From Bacteroidota bacterium (lineage in GTDB: Bacteria > Bacteroidota > Bacteroidia > Flavobacteriales_F > PHOS-HE28): a stretch of DNA of 8,542 nt. The notes below the pieces were generated by a model. That model searched no databases. It was given only the letters and a program-made list of their open reading frames with translations, and was not told the DNA's origin. Below, in pieces: positions 1 to 6,500 of this stretch. Position numbers and translations under genes: made by a program. The stretch covers positions 1 to 8,542 of the forward strand of contig JAEYWT010000077.1 in assembly GCA_023428865.1 (NCBI GenBank), given 5' to 3'. Every line of letters starts with the position of its first letter. Positions within the stretch are counted from its first letter, which is position 1.

Positions 1-1
1 G

Positions 2-124
2 GTAGTGACCGATAAACCGGACGAAACCGGCAAACGCTGCGGTGCACTGCAACTGGTGGGTGACCACGCACCAAGTCGCAAACTTGACCCCACTTATGTG
101 CGAACCACACGCAGGGCCATGTGA
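2..124 (+). CDS. 3' end of an unidentified protein gene (5' partial)
   Basis: An open frame runs from the window edge to a TGA at 122-124 and would encode the last 40 residues of a protein. The tail is polar and basic, with segments such as TDKPDETGKR near the start and PTYVRTTRRAM at the end, which looks more like a real protein terminus than the alternative frames. Two minus-strand frames are also open across this short stretch, so the call is not certain. The stop directly abuts the stop of the convergent S4-domain gene (minus-strand TGA at 125-127), with no spacer and no hairpin terminator. I do not recognise the family, and no function can be given from this fragment. Confidence 0.5.
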   Translation, partial: VVTDKPDETGKRCGALQLVGDHAPSRKLDPTYVRTTRRAM

Positions 125-349
125 TCAAGTGTTCGCCGCCACCACGTCCACTTCTTTTCCGTTGAATTCCACGCGCTGACCAGGCCTGATCTTGCACGTC
201 TTGCGCAGTTCCACCTGGCCATCCACCGAAACAAGACCGGCCGCTACCAGGTGTTTGCCTTCGCCACCCGAAGAACATAAACCGGCCAACTTCAGTAGTT
301 GGTTCAACTCGATGTATTCGCCTACCACTTCAAAGCGTTCCCTGCTCAT
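125..349 (-). CDS. S4-domain RNA-binding protein, YbcJ-like (74 aa)
   Basis: A small stand-alone S4 domain, a fold that binds structured RNA and is also found in ribosomal protein S4, pseudouridine synthases and tyrosyl-tRNA synthetase. The sequence fits the YbcJ-like family: EYIELNQLLKLAGL (residues 11-24) forms the first helix. It is followed by SSGGEGKHLVAAGLVSVDG (26-44), the S4 helix-turn with the usual glycines, and then by ELRKTCKIRPGQRVEF (47-62). E. coli YbcJ is of about the same length. The frame stays open further upstream, but that extension lies inside the Gre gene in another frame and is Arg/Cys-rich, so I choose the ATG at 347-349. That ATG overlaps the Gre stop codon as ATGA, which points to translational coupling. 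A cytoplasmic role in RNA or ribosome biology is inferred from the family; the exact target is unknown. Confidence 0.85.
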   Translation of the reverse strand: MSRERFEVVGEYIELNQLLKLAGLCSSGGEGKHLVAAGLVSVDGQVELRKTCKIRPGQRVEFNGKEVDVVAANT

Positions 350-846
350 GTGATCGAAATGATGCGGAACCGTTGGGGAACAGGACCGTTGTGGAGTTCT
401 GCGTTTTCTGCGACACGTTTTCCCATGAGTGCCCGTGCAAGTGGAGCGGTGAAGGCGATGCGCTGCTCTTTCACCGAAGCCTCGTCTACACCAACAATGG
501 TCCAAGCACGTTGCGTCCCGGCTTGTGGGCCGTTCTGGTGCTCTATCGTTACCGTGTTACCGAAGCGTACTTCCGCCAGATCGGATGTGGGTTCCACCAC
601 GCGCGCCGTTAGGATCCGCTCCTGCAACAAGGCCATGCGACCATCCAACTCGGCCTGTGCCCTTCGTCGCTCGTCCTCACTGCCAACGATAAGGCTACGT
701 TCCTCTTCCAACTGGATGCGTTCGGCCCGCAACTGTTCTAACCCACGCGGTGTGACGTAGTTCGCCACACCATCGGGCAATGGGGCACGGGGTGGTACGA
801 AGGGCGCTTCCTCCTGGTCATCCTCACGAACGAAACCCCGGCTCAT
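346..846 (-). CDS. GreA/GreB-family transcription elongation factor (166 aa)
   Basis: This belongs to the Gre family, whose members insert a coiled coil into the RNA polymerase secondary channel and act on backtracked or paused complexes. The start MSRGFVREDDQEE and the following PPRAPLPDGVANYVTPRG (residues 18-35) match a GreB-like subgroup common in Bacteroidota and Proteobacteria. Residues about 33-83 are an Arg/Glu-rich helical hairpin. Residues about 84-166 are the FKBP-like C-terminal domain, with VRFGNTVTIEH (93-103), AFTAPLARALMGKRV (131-145) and the terminal FRIISI. The hairpin tip lacks the GDLKENAEY-type acidic loop of E. coli GreA and reads VGSEDERRRAQ instead, so classical transcript-cleavage activity cannot be assumed. 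I leave the gene symbol empty because neither greA nor greB is certain. It is the upstream gene of a two-gene unit with the S4 protein, overlapping it by 4 bases, and diverges from the UbiA-like gene across 64 bases. Confidence 0.88.
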   Translation of the reverse strand: MSRGFVREDDQEEAPFVPPRAPLPDGVANYVTPRGLEQLRAERIQLEEERSLIVGSEDERRRAQAELDGRMALLQERILTARVVEPTSDLAEVRFGNTVTIEHQNGPQAGTQRAWTIVGVDEASVKEQRIAFTAPLARALMGKRVAENAELHNGPVPQRFRIISIT

Positions 847-910
847 GGGCCGAAGCTAATCTTCACACCGCTGCCTTTCGCAACGATACTCCTGTTTCCT
901 TTGGCGATGC

Positions 911-1786
911 ATGCGCGGCTTCTTCTATGGCAACTGGTTCCTGGCACTGTGCGCTGTTGCCTTGGGCATTGAAGCCGCCTTGCAACAACACGTGCCACTG
1001 AACCCATGGAGCTATCATGCCTTGGTCCTCATCGCCTGCGTACTCTTCTATGATCACGCTTATCGCGGGCTGGCAGGTAAACAGGGATTAGATGAGCGCG
1101 CGCGCTGGTACGCCATCCATGCCAAGCGGCAACACCTGGTCAGGGGAGGCTTGGTGGTCCTGTTCTGTGCGCTGGTTGTGTACCTGTGTTCCACCGTTGA
1201 TGGAAACCTGTTCCAACGTGGTCGGACCTACCTGCTGTGGTTAGCCGTTTTCCCTGTTGTTGGGCTGGCGTATTATGGGGTAGGGCGTTTCGCTTTACGT
1301 AATGTGGGCTGGCTCAAACCCTTTTTACTGGGTTTTGTCTGGGCCGGTGTGGTAACCATTTACCCGGTGTATGTGCATAGCCTGCTCTTCGGTACACCCT
1401 TACCTCCAGAAGGGCTTACCATGCGCCTCTTCCTGAAGAACATGATGTTCTGTGCCATGATCGCAGTGCTGTTCGACATCAAGGACCACGCAGAGGATCA
1501 TCGCAATGCCTTGCGCACCTTCGTGGTGCAACGTGGTCTGCGGGTTACCTTATTCCGCATCGTGCTTCCGCTCACCACCATAGGCTTGGTCAGCTTTCTC
1601 GCTTATGGAACCACGCATGGTTTCAGTGGTATGCGGCTCGTGCTCAACACCGTTCCGTTCGTTGCCATGGCCCTGGTGATAAGAGCCCTACGAAAGCGGA
1701 GATCAGTGTTGTACTACTTGGTGGTCGTGGATGGTCTACTACTGGTGAAGGCGGTCTGTGGCAGTATGGCCATGGTCTGGTTCTGA
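911..1786 (+). CDS. UbiA-like multi-pass membrane protein, probably catalytically atypical (291 aa)
   Basis: A hydrophobic protein with about seven or eight predicted membrane segments (roughly residues 8-24, 34-48, 78-95, 107-124, 136-157, 174-190, 213-232, 245-260 and 266-288). UbiA-superfamily enzymes transfer prenyl chains to aromatic acceptors in the membrane, using two Asp-rich motifs to bind Mg-diphosphate. The second motif is recognisable as FDIKDHAED (188-196), followed by NALRTFVVQRGLR (199-211), the usual arrangement in the family. The first motif (NDxxDxxxD) is not present; the matching position reads LFYDHAYRG (45-53), with one acid only. I recall a Bacteroidota group of UbiA-like proteins with a similar loss, usually annotated as hypothetical. 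Enzymatic activity is therefore doubtful. The ATG at 911 is chosen because it precedes the first membrane helix; no clear ribosome site is seen. It stands alone on the + strand, and the hairpin at 1878-1906 lies downstream. Confidence 0.6.
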   Translation: MRGFFYGNWFLALCAVALGIEAALQQHVPLNPWSYHALVLIACVLFYDHAYRGLAGKQGLDERARWYAIHAKRQHLVRGGLVVLFCALVVYLCSTVDGNLFQRGRTYLLWLAVFPVVGLAYYGVGRFALRNVGWLKPFLLGFVWAGVVTIYPVYVHSLLFGTPLPPEGLTMRLFLKNMMFCAMIAVLFDIKDHAEDHRNALRTFVVQRGLRVTLFRIVLPLTTIGLVSFLAYGTTHGFSGMRLVLNTVPFVAMALVIRALRKRRSVLYYLVVVDGLLLVKAVCGSMAMVWF

Positions 1787-1877
1787 GCGTAACGGTAGAG
1801 TAGGCTCCACCCGGGCTTCGGCTCAACGGCACGTGGATGCATGATCCTGTACACCAGCTTCAGGTGCCATGAAATGA

Positions 1878-1906
1878 AAGAACCCTCGCTGTTAACGAGG
1901 GTTCTT
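1878..1906 (-). terminator. Rho-independent terminator after tRNA-Asp
   Basis: An 11-bp perfect stem (1878-1888 with 1896-1906) encloses a 7-base loop. It begins 2 bases beyond the mature 3' end of the tRNA on the minus strand and is followed there by a T-rich stretch (TTTCATTTC). On the + strand the sequence after the stem turns GC-rich, so the main direction is minus. It could still help stop + strand transcription coming from the UbiA-like gene, which ends about 90 bases away. Those 90 bases (1787-1877) hold nothing else that I can identify. Confidence 0.8.
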
Positions 1907-1908
1907 CG

Positions 1909-1982
1909 CGGACCGGACGGGACTCGAACCCGCGACCTCCGCCGTGACAGGGCGGCATTCTAACCAGCTGAACTACCGGTCC
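1909..1982 (-). tRNA. tRNA-Asp (anticodon GTC)
   Basis: A full cloverleaf can be read on the minus strand. The 7-bp acceptor stem GGACCGG pairs with CCGGTCC, and the D arm contains AGCTGGTTAGA. The anticodon stem CCGCC/GGCGG carries the loop CTGTCAC, with GTC as the anticodon. The T arm has the expected GGTTCGAGTCC. The discriminator base (1909 on this strand) is G, the base expected for tRNA-Asp. The 3' CCA is not encoded, since the next bases read CGA, so it must be added after transcription. A strong promoter precedes it at 2022-2051 and a hairpin terminator follows at once, so it appears to be a single-gene transcription unit. Confidence 0.97.
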
Positions 1983-1985
1983 GTT

Positions 1986-2021
1986 CACCCGCACTTTTCA
2001 GTGAGGCGGCGCTAGCGGGTG
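1986..2021 (-). repeat. Inverted repeat in the tRNA-Asp leader
   Basis: The 7-base arms CACCCGC (1986-1992) and GCGGGTG (2015-2021) are perfect reverse complements separated by 22 bases, between the tRNA promoter and the mature 5' end. It could form a stem in the short 5' leader removed by RNase P. However, the transcription start predicted from the -7 box falls within or next to the outer arm, so the whole stem may not be transcribed. The match may be due to chance. Confidence 0.3.
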
Positions 2022-2051
2022 CAAATGTAAGACTCAGGTTCTTTCCTGCAA
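2022..2051 (-). promoter_or_regulatory. Bacteroidota-type promoter of tRNA-Asp
   Basis: On the minus strand TTG (2049-2051) is followed by exactly 19 bases and then TACATTTG (2022-2029). This fits the Bacteroidota housekeeping pattern (-33 TTG or TTTG, about 19 bases, -7 TAnnTTTG) at every defined position. The start of transcription should fall a few bases downstream, near 2015-2018, giving a leader of roughly 35 bases before the tRNA. Apart from this promoter, the stretch 1983-2077 contains nothing else that I can identify. Confidence 0.8.
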
Positions 2052-2077
2052 GCCCTGCGTGAAAAAGTGTGAGTTCC

Positions 2078-3001
2078 TCAGTACAGCCGCGCCCGTTTCG
2101 TGAGGAATTCCAAGAGCACCGGCTCGAATCCTGCGTTGATGTCGGCCTCCACCAGGTCGATGCGGTACTGGCCGCACTTCAATTTCAACCGGTGCCAGCG
2201 TTCGGCCATGGCGGCTTTGTAGGCTTCGCGAACTTCGGGGGGGTGGGCCTTCACCTGCTCTCCGGTCTCCACGTCCACGAAGGTGTAAGGGCGGTCGGCG
2301 AGGTCAAGATCCAACTCGTGCTTGCGGTCCACGATGTGGAAGAGGATGATGTCGTGCTTGTTGAAACGCAGGTGTTGCAAGGCGTCGAACATCTCGGCTT
2401 CGCGGTCCGCGCCATCCAACATGTCGCTCAGGATCACCACCAAACTACGCCGGTGTGCACGTTGCGCGATATCGTGCAAGGCTTCCACGACCGAGGTCTT
2501 CTGGCCGCGCGCTGGTGCGTTGGCTGCCAACAGGTTCTCCAAATGCTGAATCAAATGGCGAAGGTGAACGGCGTTGCTCCGCGCTTCTTCCTTCACCAGC
2601 ACCTGGTCGCTGAAGGTGGTAAGGCCTACGGCATCGCGCTGCTTGCGAAGCAGTTGAATGAAAGCCGCCGCTGCATGGGTGGCGAACTGTACTTTGTTGA
2701 AGCTGCCTTTGGCTACTTCACCAGGGTAGTACATGCTACTGGAGGCATCCACTACCAGCTGGCAACGCAAATTGGTCTCCTCCTCGTAGCGTTTCACGAA
2801 GAGCTTGTCCGTGCGCGCATAGAGCTTCCAATCGATGTGCCGCGTGCTTTCCCCCGGATTGTAGAACCGGTGTTCGGCGAACTCCACGCTGAACCCATGG
2901 AACGGGCTTTTGTGCAGGCCCGCCAGGAAGCCTTCCACCACTTGCTTGGAGTGGAATTCCAGCTGACTGAGGACTTGAAGGGCTTTTTGCTCGATGGGCA
3001 T
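2078..3001 (-). CDS. DUF58 / von Willebrand A-like protein (307 aa)
   Basis: A DUF58 protein, a family with a von Willebrand A-like fold that is often found next to MoxR AAA+ ATPases; its biochemical role is poorly defined. The family signature covers GLHKSPFHGFSVEFAEHR (residues 28-45), YNPGESTRHIDWKLYART (48-65) and KRYEEETN (70-77). A MIDAS-like metal site follows as DASSS (85-89), with a second acidic element in ILSDML (190-195). No membrane segment or signal peptide is visible, so it should be cytoplasmic. The frame stays open to an ATG at 3049, but that ATG lies inside the 13-bp terminator stem downstream of trxA. I therefore choose the ATG at 2999-3001, which starts MPIEQKALQVL. No MoxR ATPase or BatA/BatB gene is present in the window, which is unusual for the family at large. 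It lies 66 bases downstream of trxA on the same strand. Confidence 0.88.
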   Translation of the reverse strand: MPIEQKALQVLSQLEFHSKQVVEGFLAGLHKSPFHGFSVEFAEHRFYNPGESTRHIDWKLYARTDKLFVKRYEEETNLRCQLVVDASSSMYYPGEVAKGSFNKVQFATHAAAAFIQLLRKQRDAVGLTTFSDQVLVKEEARSNAVHLRHLIQHLENLLAANAPARGQKTSVVEALHDIAQRAHRRSLVVILSDMLDGADREAEMFDALQHLRFNKHDIILFHIVDRKHELDLDLADRPYTFVDVETGEQVKAHPPEVREAYKAAMAERWHRLKLKCGQYRIDLVEADINAGFEPVLLEFLTKRARLY

Positions 3002-3019
3002 GTCCGCGAAGTTCGGAAA

Positions 3020-3051
3020 GAATGAAGCCCGGTGTTGGCCGGGCTTCATTC
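3020..3051 (-). terminator. Hairpin terminator between trxA and the DUF58 gene
   Basis: A perfect 13-bp stem (3020-3032 with 3039-3051) and a 6-base loop lie 16 bases past the trxA stop codon. On the minus strand the stem is followed by TTTCC, a short T run overlapping its end, which fits a Rho-independent terminator of moderate strength. It sits between trxA and the next same-strand gene, so the DUF58 gene would depend on read-through or on a promoter that I could not find in the remaining 18 bases. Confidence 0.75.
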
Positions 3052-3067
3052 ATATTGGTTGATCGGA

Positions 3068-3388
3068 TCAGACGAGCTGGCCGTCGAGCTTCTGGCTCAA
3101 TTGGCTCTTGGGCACAGCACCCACGCTGCGGTCCACCACTTCGCCATTCTTGATGAAGAGGATGGTAGGGATGCTGCGGATGCCATACTTCATGGCTACC
3201 TGTGGGTTGTTGTCCACGTTCACCTTGCCGATAACGGCTTTGCCATCGTACTCCTTGGCAAGTTCTTCCACCACGGGGCCTACCATGCGGCATGGGCCAC
3301 ACCATTCTGCCCAAAAATCGACCATCACGGGTTTGTCGCTCTTCAGTGCGAGTTCCTCAAAATTGCTATCAGTGAATTCGAGTGCCAT
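3068..3388 (-). CDS. trxA: Thioredoxin (106 aa)
   Basis: A standard single-domain thioredoxin that reduces protein disulfides in the cytoplasm and is itself recharged by thioredoxin reductase. The active site WCGPC is at residues 29-33 in the usual DFWAEWCGPCR context, the buried Asp is D24, and the cis-proline is P74 in IRSIPT. VNVDNNP (57-63) and LFIKNGEVVDRSVGA (77-91) complete the fold. The length equals that of the family, and there is no signal peptide. The ATG at 3386-3388 gives the canonical start MALEFTDSNF. The gene follows dnaE on the same strand after 174 bases, in which a TAnnTTTG box suggests its own promoter, and it is followed by a terminator hairpin. Confidence 0.97.
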   Translation of the reverse strand: MALEFTDSNFEELALKSDKPVMVDFWAEWCGPCRMVGPVVEELAKEYDGKAVIGKVNVDNNPQVAMKYGIRSIPTILFIKNGEVVDRSVGAVPKSQLSQKLDGQLV

Positions 3389-3399
3389 GTTCTGGGGTG

Positions 3400-3415
3400 G
3401 GCATTTCGCAATGCC
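3400..3415 (-). promoter_or_regulatory. Small hairpin with GNRA loop in the trxA leader
   Basis: On the minus strand GGCATT, GCGA, AATGCC forms a 6-bp stem capped by a GCGA tetraloop, a stable GNRA type. It ends 11 bases before the trxA start codon, so it lies at the edge of the ribosome footprint. It could influence translation initiation or message stability, but nothing beyond its position and geometry supports this. A stem this short can arise by chance. Confidence 0.3.
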
Positions 3416-3507
3416 TCGTTTGTTTCGGTTCGTTGGTCGTGCAAGTTGTGGATCCCTGACGATCGTGCGCTACTCCGCCCCGATCAGTTTTCCACGCGTT
3501 ACGCGCA

Positions 3508-3515
3508 CAAAGGTA
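3508..3515 (-). promoter_or_regulatory. Putative -7 box of a trxA promoter
   Basis: TACCTTTG on the minus strand matches the Bacteroidota -7 consensus TAnnTTTG at every defined position. It lies in the 174-base gap between dnaE and trxA and would give a leader of about 115 bases. No TTG is found at the expected distance of 19 bases upstream; the nearest TTG is too close, at 11 bases. The promoter is therefore only half-supported. The rest of this gap (3389-3562) contains no ORF or RNA that I can identify apart from the hairpin at 3400-3415. Confidence 0.45.
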
Positions 3516-3562
3516 CGGCCCAGATTCAAGATCCTTGCCATGGAAAGTATCCTGACGACCTG

Positions 3563-6500
3563 TCAGTTCAGCGTGTAGGAAACATCGGTCAACCCGTCCA
3601 GCGACCGGATCAGATCTTCGCTCACCGCCACGTTGATGCCCTTGGTGGGCGCCTCCAACGCCATTTTCTCCTGCTCGCTCACCAACTGCACAGTAACCCT
3701 GCATTTGCCAGGTGATGCCTTCAGTAGCTGTCCAAGCTCGCGGGCCAACGTGTCGTCCACCCTGTCGGCGTCCAGCTTCAGGTTCAGTTTGGTGATGTAC
3801 TTCTCGCGGGCGTCGCCCAACAGGTCGATGTTGTACACTTTCAGTTCCATCTGGCCTTCATCACGGCCCCAGGTGCGGGCACTGGCCTTGCCCTTCACCA
3901 GCAGCAAGGCGCCGGTCTGCATGTACAGCTTGAATTTCATGTAGTCCTCGCTGAAGAACATGAATTCGTGTGTGCCGTGGTGATCTTCCAGCGATAGACT
4001 GCCAAAAGGTTTGCCGCTCTTCGCGATGCGGTGCTCGGCCTTGGTCACGATACCCGCGAAGGTGAGGTCGCGGCCAGCGAGCTTGTCCAAGTCTTTCAGG
4101 TCCGGCAAGGTGGTGTTGCACAGGTATTTGATCTCCAACCGGTGGTCATCCAATGGGTGACCGCTCAAATAGAAACCGATCACTTCCTTTTCATGGTGCA
4201 ACTGCTCCAGTGCGCTCCACGGATCGATGGCTGGTAGGGTAGGCTCGGGGATCCCCGCAGCATCATCGGCCTCACCGAACATGTTCACCTGCGCGCTATC
4301 GGCACCGTCTTGCGATTGTTGGCCATAACGGACCAACGTTTCGATGAACGTTGGTTTGCCTTCACCCGCGCTGTGGAAGAAATGGGCTCGGTGGGTGTTA
4401 GCGAAACCGTCGAAGGCACCACCATATGCGAGACTTTCCAAGGCCTTCCGATTCGCGGCACGTAGGTTCACACGACGCATCAGGTCGTAGATATCCTTGT
4501 ATGGGCCTTTTTCCGTGCGTTCGTTCACGATGGCATCCACGGCTGCTCCGCCCACACCCTTCACCGCTCCCAAACCGAAACGGATCTGACCTTGTTTGTT
4601 CACGCTGAACTGCAATTGGCTTTCGTTCACATCGGGCCCGAGCACCGAGATGCCCATGCGACGGCACTCTTCCATGAAGAAGGTGATCTTGTCGATCTGC
4701 CCGCCGGAATGCGTGAGCACGCTGGCCATGTACTCGCTCGGATAGTTCGCCTTCAGCCACGCGGTCTGGTAGGCTACGAAGGCGTAGCACGTACTATGTG
4801 ATTTGTTGAAGGCGTACTGGGCGAAGGCCTCCCAGTCGGTCCACACCTTGTCGCACACCTTCGCATCGAAGCCACGTTCCTTGGTGCCTTCCAGGAACTT
4901 GCCCTTCATCTTGTCCAGCGTAGCGCGATCCTTTTTACCCATCGCTTTCCGCAGTACGTCGGCATCACCCTTGGTGAAGCCTGCGAGTTTCTGCGAGAGC
5001 AACATCACCTGCTCCTGGTAGACTGTTACGCCGTAGGTCTCTTTCAGCAGCTCCTCCATTTCCGGGAGGTCGTACACGATCTTCTCCAGACCGTGTTTCC
5101 GCTTGATGAAGGTGGGGATGTATTCCAGTGGCCCCGGACGGTACAGGGCGTTCATGGCGATGAGGTCGCCGAATTGGTCAGCCTTCAGTTCGCGCAGGTA
5201 CTTCTGCATGCCAGCGCTCTCGAACTGGAACGTGCCGTTGGTCTCGGCGCGTTGGTATAGCGCGTAGGTCTTCGGGTCGTCCAGCGGTATGCCATCGATG
5301 TCGATCCGGATGCCGTGGTTCGCATCGATCATACGCAACGCATCGCGTATGATCGTGAGCGTCTTCAGACCCAGGAAGTCCATCTTGATCACACCGGCAT
5401 CTTCCACCACTTTGCCATCGTACTGCGTCAGGAGCAAGGTGCTTTCCTTGCTGGTGCAGACGGGCAGGATCTCGGTCAGATCCTTCGGTGCGATGATGAT
5501 GCCGGCCGCATGCACCCCCGTTCCGCGCACGGAGCCTTCCAGCTTTTCGGCAGCGTTCAACACATCGCTGGTGAGCTCTCCGCTTTCGAGGATCTCGCGT
5601 AGCTGTTTCACCAAGGCGATCTCGTCACTGCCGAGGTTCTCTTTGCTCTTCAAGCTGCCATCACCATCCAAGGGTGCGCGCAGCAGACGGCCGAGTTCAA
5701 TGCCGGGTCGCTCGGGGATGAGCTTCGCAAGCTTATCGGCTTCCTGCAAGGGCAGGTCCATCACACGCGCCACATCGCGGATACTGCTCTTCGCCGCCAT
5801 GCTGCCGTAGGTGATGATCTGTGCCACCTGGTTCTGGCCGTACTTGTCCACCACATAATCGATGACCTTCTGGCGACCTTCGTCGTCGAAGTCGGTATCG
5901 ATATCGGGCATGCTCTTGCGATCCGGGTTCAGGAACCGTTCGAAGAGCAGATCGTACTTGATGGGGTCGATGTTGGTGATGCCGATGCAATACGCAACCG
6001 CGCTGCCCGCCGCGCTTCCACGGCCCGGACCGATCAGTACGCCCATGGTGCGGCCCGCGTTTATGAAGTCCTGTACGATGAGGAAGTAGCCCGCGAAACC
6101 CATCGTCTTGATCACGAAGAGCTCGAAGTCCAAGCGCTCCTTGATCTTCGGGTCCAACGAATCGATGCCCGAAATGCCATCGTTCATGTAACGACGGATC
6201 GCACCCTCATAGGTAAGGTGCTGTAGATACTGGTCCTGATCGGTGAATCCCGCAGGCAGCTGGTAGTTGGGTAGCAAGATGTCCTGCTTCAGCTTCAAGG
6301 TATCCACCTTGTCCACGATGAGGTTCGTGTTGTCCAAGGCTTCAGGTAGGTCGCTGAAGGTTTGCGCCATCTGCGCCTGCGTCTTGAAGAAGAACTGATC
6401 GTTCGGGAATCCGAAACGCTTATCCTTCGTGGATGCATCTTCATCCGTGGCGATGGGAGTGCTTTGCTTTTCGCCGGTGTTCACGCACAGTAGGATGTCG

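Noticed and set aside
851..858. TAGCTTCG on the minus strand as a -7 box for the Gre-family gene
   Set aside because: It lies only 4 bases before the ATG and has one mismatch to TAnnTTTG. It would need a leaderless message, and the upstream TTG spacing is off (22 bases).
2069..3025. A 318-codon open frame on the + strand
   Set aside because: It is the mirror of the DUF58 gene, whose minus-strand product has clear family motifs. The + product shows no recognisable domain and is rich in His and Val, as expected for a shadow frame.
3032..3715. A 227-codon + strand frame across trxA and the dnaE end
   Set aside because: It is antisense to two recognisable genes and has no protein-family signature.
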